From Mariaggregatimicrobium sp964498785 (GTDB lineage: Bacteria > Zhuqueibacterota > Zhuqueibacteria > Thermofontimicrobiales > Thiofontviventaceae): a DNA stretch of 10,139 bases. The notes under the pieces are model-generated. The model was not told where the DNA came from, did no database searches, and worked only from the letters and a program-made list of their open reading frames with translations. Of this stretch, positions 1 to 5,412 are shown piece after piece. The stretch spans positions 1 to 10,139 of the forward strand of contig CAZCJL010000183.1 of assembly GCA_964498785.1 (NCBI GenBank). Direction: 5' to 3'. The translations under genes and the position numbers were made by a program. Position 1 is the stretch's first letter, and the number at the start of each line of letters is the position of its first letter.

Positions 1-115
1 AAATACGACATAGAGGCAAGCGCCCATATCTACCATAAAATATTGAGAAGATACTTATTTTTATTGCTAACTACAATAAATTATAAAAACTAAAATGATT
101 ATTATATCCCTCTGT

Positions 116-316
116 TTATACATGATCCCACACCTCATCTTCTGGATTATCCCAAAATTCAGTGGAAGAATTTGAGGCATTTGTCAAATCTAAATAATTA
201 TCATCTTTTAGAGGTAAAATGATTACTTCGACTGTTTTTGACTTTATCTGAGGGATATTGGGGATAGTAATTTTACCCTTTTTATCAACATCGATTACAT
301 ATTTATATGCTTGCAT
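116..316 (-). CDS. small antitoxin-like protein, no toxin seen
   Basis: A 66-residue acidic protein. The N-terminal half (about 1-35) reads as short beta strands of an AbrB/MazE-like swapped-hairpin kind (KYVIDVDKKGKITIPNIP, then VEVIILPL). The C-terminus carries FWDNPEDEVWDHV, a tail of the type I recall from small antitoxins encoded just before MazF/PemK- or PIN-type toxins. That tail would be the toxin-binding segment. The start at 316 is favoured by a GAGG four bases upstream. The partner would be expected at lower coordinates. No frame opens directly after the stop; the nearest candidate ATG is at 36, running off the window. The gene is therefore either an orphan or followed by a toxin at a distance. 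The family assignment comes from motif memory and is moderate at best; a free-standing small regulator is the alternative. Confidence 0.55.
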   Translation of the reverse strand: MQAYKYVIDVDKKGKITIPNIPQIKSKTVEVIILPLKDDNYLDLTNASNSSTEFWDNPEDEVWDHV

Positions 317-318
317 TT

Positions 319-332
319 AACCTCATAAGGTT
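319..332. promoter_or_regulatory. palindrome over the RBS of the antitoxin-like gene
   Basis: AACCT-CATA-AGGTT is a perfect 5-bp inverted repeat with a 4-base spacer. On the minus strand it contains the GAGG ribosome binding site of the gene starting at 316. Antitoxins of this kind often bind their own promoter, so an operator is possible; a small RNA hairpin masking the RBS is the alternative. It is short enough to be chance. Confidence 0.25.
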
Positions 333-353
333 GAATGTCAATAAATAATTATT

Positions 354-395
354 GCCTGAGTTGAGGGATTCGTTTTTGAAGCGCTCAATGCAGGC
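354..395 (-). terminator. interrupted hairpin directly after the barrel gene
   Basis: Immediately after the TAA of the 396-1067 gene the minus strand reads GCCTG-ca-TTGAG, an 18-base loop, then CTCAA-ct-CAGGC. This is ten base pairs with one 2x2 internal loop. The sequence after it is AT-rich but has no clean T-tract, so it is a weak intrinsic terminator or a 3'-end stabilising hairpin of the four-gene transcript. Confidence 0.4.
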
Positions 396-1067
396 TTAAA
401 AAAGATATCGAAATCCAAGGCTAATTGTCAAATATTTATCACTTCGATCAACTTTTTCATCTGGGTCAACATTTTCTCTGATAGAGAGATTTTTACCATG
501 CGTATCTAATACAGAAAAATCACCTTTAAACATGATTAACCAATTTTCACTAAAGAAATTAGTAACAACCGCAAACTCGAAGTAAGGTCCCCACCCGTTG
601 CGACTGCGTTCCTTTTGAAGTCTGCCATAAATTGGATCCTCAAGCTTTGATGAAAACCAGTAATATGCAGCGCCGGCTCCGACAGTTGCAAACCACATTT
701 TATTGAAATTATAATGCAGTCGTGTTGTTAACGGAAACCCAAAAATAGTGACTGTTTCCATTGCCAGCCGCCCGTAATAAGAATAATAATCCTGAATAAC
801 GATTGAATTCGGATTATGTGGTGAGGAACTACCGAAATCAATTGCAAGATGGCCAATTTCAAAGTAATCGGTTAATTTATATCCGACTCCGGCAGTAAGC
901 CCCAATCCTGTGGTAATATCATCACGGGTAACACCAATGGGAAATTTTGGTCCAATGTTCATTTCAAAGACATATTTTTTATTTGATATTTTTTGACTGA
1001 ATAGTTCAGGGCTAAATGCTGTTAGAATTATGACAAAAACAATTATTGAAAAAAAGAATTGCTTCAT
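396..1067 (-). CDS. outer-membrane beta-barrel protein, function unknown
   Basis: A 223-residue protein with a classical signal peptide (MKQFFFSIIVFVIILTAFSP, likely cut after FSQ at residue 25). Alternating short amphipathic strands follow, separated by polar or Gly/Asn-rich turns (for example GLGLTAGVGYKLTDYFEIG, then FATVGAGAAYYWF), and the chain ends in RYLF. A terminal Phe is the usual BAM-recognition residue of outer-membrane barrels. The size fits an 8-stranded OmpA/OmpX-like barrel with no periplasmic domain. I do not recognise a specific family. An AAGGA about ten bases upstream supports the start. It follows pdxJ by 15 bases, so it is probably the last gene of the 3626-396 transcript. 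Surface adhesion, structural or small-molecule roles are all open. Confidence 0.75.
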   Translation of the reverse strand: MKQFFFSIIVFVIILTAFSPELFSQKISNKKYVFEMNIGPKFPIGVTRDDITTGLGLTAGVGYKLTDYFEIGHLAIDFGSSSPHNPNSIVIQDYYSYYGRLAMETVTIFGFPLTTRLHYNFNKMWFATVGAGAAYYWFSSKLEDPIYGRLQKERSRNGWGPYFEFAVVTNFFSENWLIMFKGDFSVLDTHGKNLSIRENVDPDEKVDRSDKYLTISLGFRYLF

Positions 1068-1082
1068 GATATTATGTTCCTT

Positions 1083-1793
1083 TTATCTAATTAATCGCAT
1101 CATATCCCGTATGGCTCTCTCCATTCCAACCAGAGCGGCTTTTCCGATAATGGAATGACCGATATTTAATTCTTCAATTTGATCAATTTTAGCAATTTCG
1201 CCGACATTCTGATAGTCTAACCCATGACCGGCACTCACTCCTAATCCAATTTTTGCAGCGGCCATTGCCATAGATCTAAGTTTTTCCAATTCTTCCACCA
1301 CCTTATTCAAATCTTTGGCATTTGCATAGATTCCGGTATGCAGTTCCACATAGTCAGCGCCAATTTTCGCGGCCGCCTTGATGTGATAAATATCCGGTTC
1401 AATAAAAAGACTCACAACGATATTATTTACACGCAAAGTTGAAATCACCTCTTCCAGGTAACTGGCGTTACCGGCGACATCCAGTCCGCCTTCGGTTGTT
1501 AATTCCTGGCGTCGTTCTGGCACTAATGTGACCATATCCGGCAAAATTTGAATTGCTTTATTCACCATTTCATTGGTTGCCGCCATTTCCAAATTTAAAT
1601 GTGTCTTTACAACCTGCCGTAATAGCGAGACATCCCGGTCTTTTATATGCCGTCGGTCTTCGCGTAAATGACAAACAATTCCTTCTGCGCCAGCAATTTC
1701 AGCAAGTAGCGCGGCAGCAACCGGATCCGGTTCTTTTGTTTTTCGTGCCTCCCGGATAGTTGCGATATGATCTACATTAACACCCAATCTCAT
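1083..1793 (-). CDS. pdxJ: pyridoxine 5'-phosphate synthase PdxJ
   Basis: PdxJ condenses 1-deoxy-D-xylulose 5-phosphate with 3-amino-2-oxopropyl phosphate to give pyridoxine 5'-phosphate, the ring-closing step of DXP-dependent vitamin B6 synthesis in the cytoplasm. The 236-residue length is normal. The family signatures run in order: LGVNVDHIATIREAR (3-17), CHLREDRRHI (41-50, His42), LNLEMA (66-71, Glu69), VTLVPERRQELTTEGGLDV (88-106), GADYVELHTG (145-154, Glu150), GLGVSAGHGLDYQNV (183-197, His190) and ELNIGHSII (208-216). The catalytic Glu/His set is intact. The start is fixed by GGAGGA eight bases upstream. It lies 44 bases after the polysaccharide deacetylase gene and 15 before the barrel gene, all on one strand, so co-transcription is likely. 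PdxA, its usual partner, is not in the window. Confidence 0.97.
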   Translation of the reverse strand: MRLGVNVDHIATIREARKTKEPDPVAAALLAEIAGAEGIVCHLREDRRHIKDRDVSLLRQVVKTHLNLEMAATNEMVNKAIQILPDMVTLVPERRQELTTEGGLDVAGNASYLEEVISTLRVNNIVVSLFIEPDIYHIKAAAKIGADYVELHTGIYANAKDLNKVVEELEKLRSMAMAAAKIGLGVSAGHGLDYQNVGEIAKIDQIEELNIGHSIIGKAALVGMERAIRDMMRLIR

Positions 1794-1837
1794 TATAAAT
1801 TCCTCCAGATAATTTTTCCGTTTATGCGATATAAATT

Positions 1838-3046
1838 TTAATCCGTGTTGTTAATTAATTCCGACGCCGAGACAAAAACATAGCCATCTTTTTCCATTTG
1901 TGGAACAACTTTTAGCAAAACGTCTATTGTATTTTTATACGGATGGCCAATTGCCAGTGCGTATCCTTGCTTTTCAGCAATTTTGCCGAGAGCAGTCAGC
2001 TTTTTACGTAAATATTCTTCATCATCATTCCGGTCTCGTTCCAGGAAAATATTGTTTTCAATACTCGGTAAATTCATTTCTTTGGCTGTTGTAAAAGCAA
2101 TGCTTTTTGACGTGGTTTTACTATCAATGAAATAAAAATTATTTTTCTTTAACTCTTCACAAACTATTTTTATTAGCCGCTTATCCTGGGTGGCCTTCGA
2201 TCCCATGTGATTATTAATTCCTTTAGCCCCGGGAAAATCAATCATTGCTTTTCGCACGCGTTGTCTAACCTCTTCTTCTGACATATTCGTATACAAGGTA
2301 TAATCGGTATATTCCACTTTTTCGTCTATTGCTTCCATTGGAAGGTGGATAATTTTTTCCTTCCCTGCTTCGGTCGCCATTTGATGGAGCGCCTTTGATT
2401 TGGCCAAACCCGGTAAAATAGCGATTGTGAGCGGAAAATGCGCGTTCAAAATATTTTTTATCTCTTCATTTTCGCTATAACCAAAATCATCGATAACAAT
2501 AGCAATTTTGCCTTTTACTTTTTTCAGCGAAATATCGTGTTGTAAAACAAGCGTATGCAACACATCCTTTTTATCGCCAATCTTGATAGTTGACTTTTGT
2601 GTCGTCAGATTTTCCGTTGAGTTAATAATATTGAATTTCCATTCATTCATTGTGTTAATTACATCTTTTACAAACACAATGTTCGGAAAGTCCTGAGGCA
2701 TTCGGGCGGTTGTAACGTTATCGCTGTCTTGTACCCAATCATCCCGAAATCCGTATGCATTAAACAGTTGTTGCAGCGCATATCGAATCCGTTGCTGTTT
2801 GGAAAGCGATGAAATTTCGATATTCGGCTTATCCGGACGTACATCTGCTGTTTGAACAGGATTTGTTGTTGTTACATTCAGGCCAGATTCCGAAGCGCGA
2901 AAAAAGAAGTGGTAAATAATAAATCCTACAACAGCCACTAAAACAATCAATTTAAAAAAACTGCTTACAGCTCTGGACTTTCCGGAACTTTTCTTCCTTG
3001 TTGTCTTCCGGCGATAACCTTTTTTGGTTCGTTTTTTCTTGTTCAT
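1838..3046 (-). CDS. divergent polysaccharide deacetylase, membrane-anchored
   Basis: A 402-residue protein of the YibQ/DUF610 (divergent polysaccharide deacetylase) family. The first 30 residues are extremely Lys/Arg-rich and should be cytoplasmic. One membrane segment follows (about 31-49, FFKLIVLVAVVGFIIYHFFF), then a linker and a roughly 130-residue region with no family I recognise. The NodB-like domain covers about 180-400. It has IAIVIDDFG (Asp pair near 186), HLPME (234-238), NHMGS (279-283), FIDSKT (306-311) and GHPY (367-370), so the metal and catalytic motifs look complete. It should act on periplasmic glycan, perhaps peptidoglycan; the substrate is unknown. I chose the ATG at 3046: it lies one base after the upstream stop (TAGCATG) with GGGA seven bases before it. 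An in-frame TTG at 3058 would add four residues and overlap the upstream gene. Confidence 0.88.
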   Translation of the reverse strand: MNKKKRTKKGYRRKTTRKKSSGKSRAVSSFFKLIVLVAVVGFIIYHFFFRASESGLNVTTTNPVQTADVRPDKPNIEISSLSKQQRIRYALQQLFNAYGFRDDWVQDSDNVTTARMPQDFPNIVFVKDVINTMNEWKFNIINSTENLTTQKSTIKIGDKKDVLHTLVLQHDISLKKVKGKIAIVIDDFGYSENEEIKNILNAHFPLTIAILPGLAKSKALHQMATEAGKEKIIHLPMEAIDEKVEYTDYTLYTNMSEEEVRQRVRKAMIDFPGAKGINNHMGSKATQDKRLIKIVCEELKKNNFYFIDSKTTSKSIAFTTAKEMNLPSIENNIFLERDRNDDEEYLRKKLTALGKIAEKQGYALAIGHPYKNTIDVLLKVVPQMEKDGYVFVSASELINNTD

Positions 3047-3047
3047 G

Positions 3048-3626
3048 CTATTTCCCAAAACGTGCTTTTACAGAACTCCAGGAAAATTTATCAACGACTC
3101 CAAAATCTTCCCATGTAGTAATATACCACTCTCCATTACTAAAATTCAACCCAAAACTTGCCTGCCCCTCAGCATCTCTGGGAAAACTTTCACCACGATT
3201 ATGCTTTAGTTCCAGGTTATAATCAATTTTTATCAACACCGAATCCTGATAATCCAGGAATTCAATTCTGTTAAAATCGACTTTTCTGATTGAATCTGCA
3301 GTGGCGGCAAAAAGTTGTGTAATATAAGTTAACTCGCTATTTAAATTCCAGGTTTCAAATAAAATCTGGTTATTCTGGTAAACAGCCGGATCCGCAACAT
3401 ACTTAAACCTCGATACAGAGTCTGTGAAACATTTCATATAATTCGTAGAATTTGCCTCGATAAGTGAATAGCGCAAATTATCAATTACACGATCCGGACT
3501 TGTCGGTTGCAGCCAGGTAGACCTTTCTTCTGTGGGGTCTTCCGGGTCACGAGTTGCAAAGGGATTATCGCAGTCCATTAAAAAAGTGAGCAGGATAATT
3601 AATGCTATTTTTTTGATAATTACCAT
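3048..3626 (-). CDS. probable lipoprotein with NTF2-like domain
   Basis: A 192-residue protein. A hydrophobic N-terminus (MVIIKKIALIILLTFLMDCD) ends at Cys19, which looks like a lipoprotein signal peptide. The lipobox LMDC is atypical because Asp sits just before the Cys. After an acidic Pro-rich linker (TRDPEDPTEER) come about 150 residues resembling an NTF2-like cone. The helical start is PDRVIDNLRYSLIEANSTNY, later strands are DSVLIKIDYNLEL and GQASFGLNF, and a closing Trp-rich stretch (EWYITTWEDF, then FSWSSVK) follows. I recall similar stand-alone lipoproteins in FCB-group genomes, with no assigned role. It is the first gene of the minus-strand run, and its TAG is separated from the next ATG by one base, implying translational coupling with the deacetylase. 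An envelope scaffold or glycan-related accessory role is an inference from that pairing only. Confidence 0.7.
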   Translation of the reverse strand: MVIIKKIALIILLTFLMDCDNPFATRDPEDPTEERSTWLQPTSPDRVIDNLRYSLIEANSTNYMKCFTDSVSRFKYVADPAVYQNNQILFETWNLNSELTYITQLFAATADSIRKVDFNRIEFLDYQDSVLIKIDYNLELKHNRGESFPRDAEGQASFGLNFSNGEWYITTWEDFGVVDKFSWSSVKARFGK

Positions 3627-3633
3627 AAAAATC

Positions 3634-3662
3634 TTGCATCTGTTAACAAGTTATTGTATCTT
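3634..3662 (+). promoter_or_regulatory. candidate promoter of fxsA
   Basis: TTGCAT (3634-3639) and TATCTT (3657-3662) are spaced by 17 bases, giving a start near 3669 and a leader of about 28 bases before the ATG at 3698. The match is mediocre (three and four of six bases). The -10 boxes of this and the opposing promoter overlap by two bases, so the two transcription units may compete for polymerase. Confidence 0.28.
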
Positions 3663-3680
3663 TAACTAAACATAAACCAA
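3653..3680 (-). promoter_or_regulatory. candidate sigma-70 promoter of the lipoprotein-pdxJ run
   Basis: On the minus strand TTGGTT (3680-3675) and TACAAT (3658-3653) are separated by 16 bases. The -10 matches the consensus at five of six bases and the -35 at three. Transcription would start near 3646, about 20 bases before the ATG at 3626. It overlaps the plus-strand candidate for fxsA. Confidence 0.4.
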
Positions 3681-3697
3681 AATGATATTGGCACAAA

Positions 3698-4096
3698 ATG
3701 ATTTTCAGATTCTTTTTACTTTTTACGCTCATTCCGTTAATCGAGTTGAGTTTACTGATTAAACTCGGCCAGCAAATTGGCCTCGGGCCAACGGTATTAA
3801 TTGTTGTTCTCACCGGAATAGCAGGCGCCTGGCTTGCAAAACAGCAAGGATTTACAACGATCACCAGAATACGTTCAAGCTTGCATTCGGGCCAACTTCC
3901 CGCAGAGTCGTTATTGGACGGCGTTCTCATTTTGGCAGGCGCTTTATTGTTGGTAACTCCCGGCTTAATAACCGATGCCATCGGATTTTCTGTATTAATA
4001 CCAGCGACACGAGCTATTGTGAAACGATTTCTCAAAGACAAGCTAAAACAAAAGATGGATTCCGGGGAAATTTACACGTCCTATACGATCGAATAA
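3698..4096 (+). CDS. fxsA: FxsA-family cytoplasmic membrane protein
   Basis: A 132-residue membrane protein matching the FxsA family in length and pattern. The first membrane segment is at about 3-22 (FRFFLLFTLIPLIELSLLIK) and runs into KLGQQIGLGPT. A second is at about 31-48 with the Gly-rich TGIAGAWLAKQQG, then an amphipathic loop. A third is at about 71-105 with the family hallmark LVTPGLITDAIGF. A basic tail (VKRFLKDKLKQK) ends in the cytoplasm. In E. coli FxsA modulates exclusion of phage T7 by F plasmids; its normal cellular role is unknown. The start has no strong Shine-Dalgarno but keeps the canonical N-terminus. It is convergent with the aminopeptidase gene: the two stops lie 24 bases apart and I see no good terminator hairpin between them. 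Confidence 0.92.
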   Translation: MIFRFFLLFTLIPLIELSLLIKLGQQIGLGPTVLIVVLTGIAGAWLAKQQGFTTITRIRSSLHSGQLPAESLLDGVLILAGALLLVTPGLITDAIGFSVLIPATRAIVKRFLKDKLKQKMDSGEIYTSYTIE

Positions 4097-4120
4097 ACTA
4101 TCGCCCCCTGCTATCAGATC

Positions 4121-5122
4121 CTATTTTTTCAATTGAAATTTTCCATCTTTGATCAATACTTTGTTCGCGTTATCTTTATAGGTAACTCTGAATGTTGGTC
4201 GATAAAACAGGAAATCCCGATGTGTTTGCGACCGATTCTGTCCGCCATTCATTTCTTCGTTATTACCAAAAGCAATATGCGCTGTTTCGTTTGCTTTTTC
4301 ATCTTCGAGTAAATTTCCTGTTAATTGTGCACCCGGGTTCAACCCAATACCTAATTCACCGATGATACCCGCCTCTTTATCCACAGTGGTCAGTTGTTCA
4401 ATTTCCTCAACCAGCTTTTGGTCTTCACTTTCTAAACCAGCTATTTTGCCATTTTCCAAAATAATTTTTAATGGCCTGGATACATTGCCGACATCACCAA
4501 TGGAGCCATCACAAACAATTACGCCACTGCCTTTTGTTTCCACAGGTGCACACCAAATTTCACCACAGGGTAAATTTCCAAAATGTTCAGTAGTAATCCG
4601 GACATCTGTACTAAACAGGCGATTTTCAATATCCAGTTTAACATCGGTTCCACCGGGTGCTGTAATGTGGACAGCCTTTGCCTGGTCAAAACTGTTCATT
4701 AACCGTTTGGCTATGTCCAGCATTTTTTTATAATCAACATTCATCGGGCCGGTTGTCATCATTTCTTCTGTAATTCCCGGACAATGACCTAATCGAATTG
4801 TTTTCGTACTGGCAATTTTCTTAATCCATTTAATTCGAAACGGAGTTTCTTTGCTAATTCCCTTAAATGCATTGATAACAACAGATTTCCCACTCAATTT
4901 ATCAACCATAATTGCGGGAATTTCCTTTAACGGACGAATCGTTTCAGGCAGGTTGTAAACTTCGGTGTTACAACCGTATTCACGCGCTGCTTTATAAAAC
5001 GCGTTGCCAATACGTTGCGTTTGTCCATCAGTAACAACCAGAACGTTATCTTTTTTAGTAAGATTCATAACGTGAACCATGGCATTTTTAGCAGCATGAA
5101 CCATTTTATCTGTATTGTTCAT
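4121..5122 (-). CDS. M29-like metallo-aminopeptidase (AmpS/COG2309 type)
   Basis: A 333-residue soluble protein of the aminopeptidase T / leucyl aminopeptidase (M29, COG2309) superfamily, two-metal enzymes that remove N-terminal residues from peptides. An N-terminal Rossmann-like part (about 1-150) precedes the metal-binding half. There GNLPCGEIW supplies Glu188, VCDGSIG Asp205, GELGIGLNPGA Glu256, AHIAFG His282, and THRDF His301 and Asp303. These correspond to the expected metal-ligand pattern. It is shorter than the roughly 410-residue classical M29 enzymes and closer to the compact subfamily that also includes the ring-cleaving dioxygenase NicX, so peptidase activity is probable but not certain. 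There is no signal peptide, so it should be cytoplasmic. The start at 5122 has GGGA about nine bases upstream. The OPT transporter lies upstream on the same strand, separated by a terminator and repeat copy A. Confidence 0.82.
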   Translation of the reverse strand: MNNTDKMVHAAKNAMVHVMNLTKKDNVLVVTDGQTQRIGNAFYKAAREYGCNTEVYNLPETIRPLKEIPAIMVDKLSGKSVVINAFKGISKETPFRIKWIKKIASTKTIRLGHCPGITEEMMTTGPMNVDYKKMLDIAKRLMNSFDQAKAVHITAPGGTDVKLDIENRLFSTDVRITTEHFGNLPCGEIWCAPVETKGSGVIVCDGSIGDVGNVSRPLKIILENGKIAGLESEDQKLVEEIEQLTTVDKEAGIIGELGIGLNPGAQLTGNLLEDEKANETAHIAFGNNEEMNGGQNRSQTHRDFLFYRPTFRVTYKDNANKVLIKDGKFQLKK

Positions 5123-5147
5123 CGATTATATTCCCGTTTATTTTTAT

Positions 5148-5177
5148 CTTTATGTTTTTATCCTGCATTATTCACAA
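5148..5177 (-). promoter_or_regulatory. possible promoter of the aminopeptidase gene, -35 inside repeat A
   Basis: On the minus strand TTGTGA (5177-5172) is followed after 17 bases by CATAAA, giving a start about 20-25 bases before the ATG at 5122. The -35 lies within the end of repeat copy A, so the element may supply part of the promoter. The match is weak (four of six bases at each box). Confidence 0.2.
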
Positions 5178-5348
5178 AACGTGCCACAGAAGCACAGAGG
5201 TCACGGAGAAACAGCAACGTGTGTGCATATTACTTTTCAAACAGAGTTACGAAAAATTCGAGCTGCTATTGTTTTCGTAACGATTTGAAAATAATAAATC
5301 TATGCACTCTGCACTCTGATCCTCTGTGGCTACGAATTTTTCAGGTTA
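5161..5348 (-). repeat. palindromic intergenic repeat, copy A
   Basis: A roughly 188-bp element filling most of the gap between the aminopeptidase and OPT genes. It is the inverted partner of 7620-7790. Long shared blocks include GAAACAGCAACGTGTGTG at copy-A positions 5207-5224, ATTACTTTTCAAAC and AATTTTTCAGGTTA. Outside the arms that vary in length I count about 90% identity by hand. The left arm is made of CACAGAG-like units every 8-9 bp (CCACAGAAG, CACAGAGGT, CACGGAG). The right arm carries their complements (CACTCTG twice, then CCTCTGTGGC). The centre forms a perfect 10-bp stem, GTTACGAAAA (5246-5255) with TTTTCGTAAC (5272-5281), extended outwards by TTTTCAAA/TTTGAAAA. Similarity to the other copy may continue left to about 5155 and right to about 5357. 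It contains no credible ORF or transposase. The strand given is arbitrary: it means opposite to copy B. Confidence 0.9.
5246..5281. other. core hairpin of repeat copy A
   Basis: GTTACGAAAA and TTTTCGTAAC pair perfectly around a 16-base loop. The pairing continues imperfectly outwards through TTTTCAAA (left) and TTTGAAAA (right), giving a long cruciform or RNA stem. In copy B the same stem has mismatches (GTTAAGAAAA against TTTGCGTAAC), so it is not strictly maintained by paired changes. Confidence 0.7.
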
Positions 5349-5370
5349 TAACGCTTTTTAATAGTAGTTT

Positions 5371-5402
5371 AAAAACAGGCAAAGCATTAAGCGCTTTGCC
5401 TG
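5371..5402 (-). terminator. intrinsic terminator of the OPT gene
   Basis: Ten bases after the OPT stop the minus strand reads CAGGCAAAGC, a 7-base loop, then GCTTTGCCTG followed by TTTTT. This is a perfect 10-bp, GC-containing stem with a T-tract, the textbook intrinsic terminator. It should isolate the OPT transcript from the aminopeptidase gene. Confidence 0.88.
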
Positions 5403-5412
5403 AATTATTAAA

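Noticed and set aside
1..93. Frame open on the plus strand to a TAA at 91-93, and a minus-strand frame from an ATG at 36 running off the left edge
   Set aside because: Only 30 and 12 codons are visible. Neither shows a recognisable motif or ribosome binding site, so a partial gene cannot be supported.
3412..3430. ACAGAGTCTGTG inside the lipoprotein gene as a third CACAGAG-type repeat
   Set aside because: It is a short chance palindrome inside coding sequence with no further similarity to the two intergenic copies.
3643..4041. 132-codon minus-strand frame opposite fxsA
   Set aside because: It is the antisense shadow of fxsA, whose family signature is clear. Its translation is rich in unlikely composition and matches nothing I know.
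4128..4139. Perfect palindrome TTTCAATTGAAA between fxsA and the aminopeptidase gene
   Set aside because: It lies within the last codons of the aminopeptidase gene, is AT-only except the centre-flanking C/G, and lacks a loop and T-tract suited to a terminator.
5161..5348. CRISPR array or tandem satellite suggested by CACAGAG units
   Set aside because: Units are 8-9 bp, degenerate and contiguous with no unique spacers, and they occur on both arms of a palindrome.
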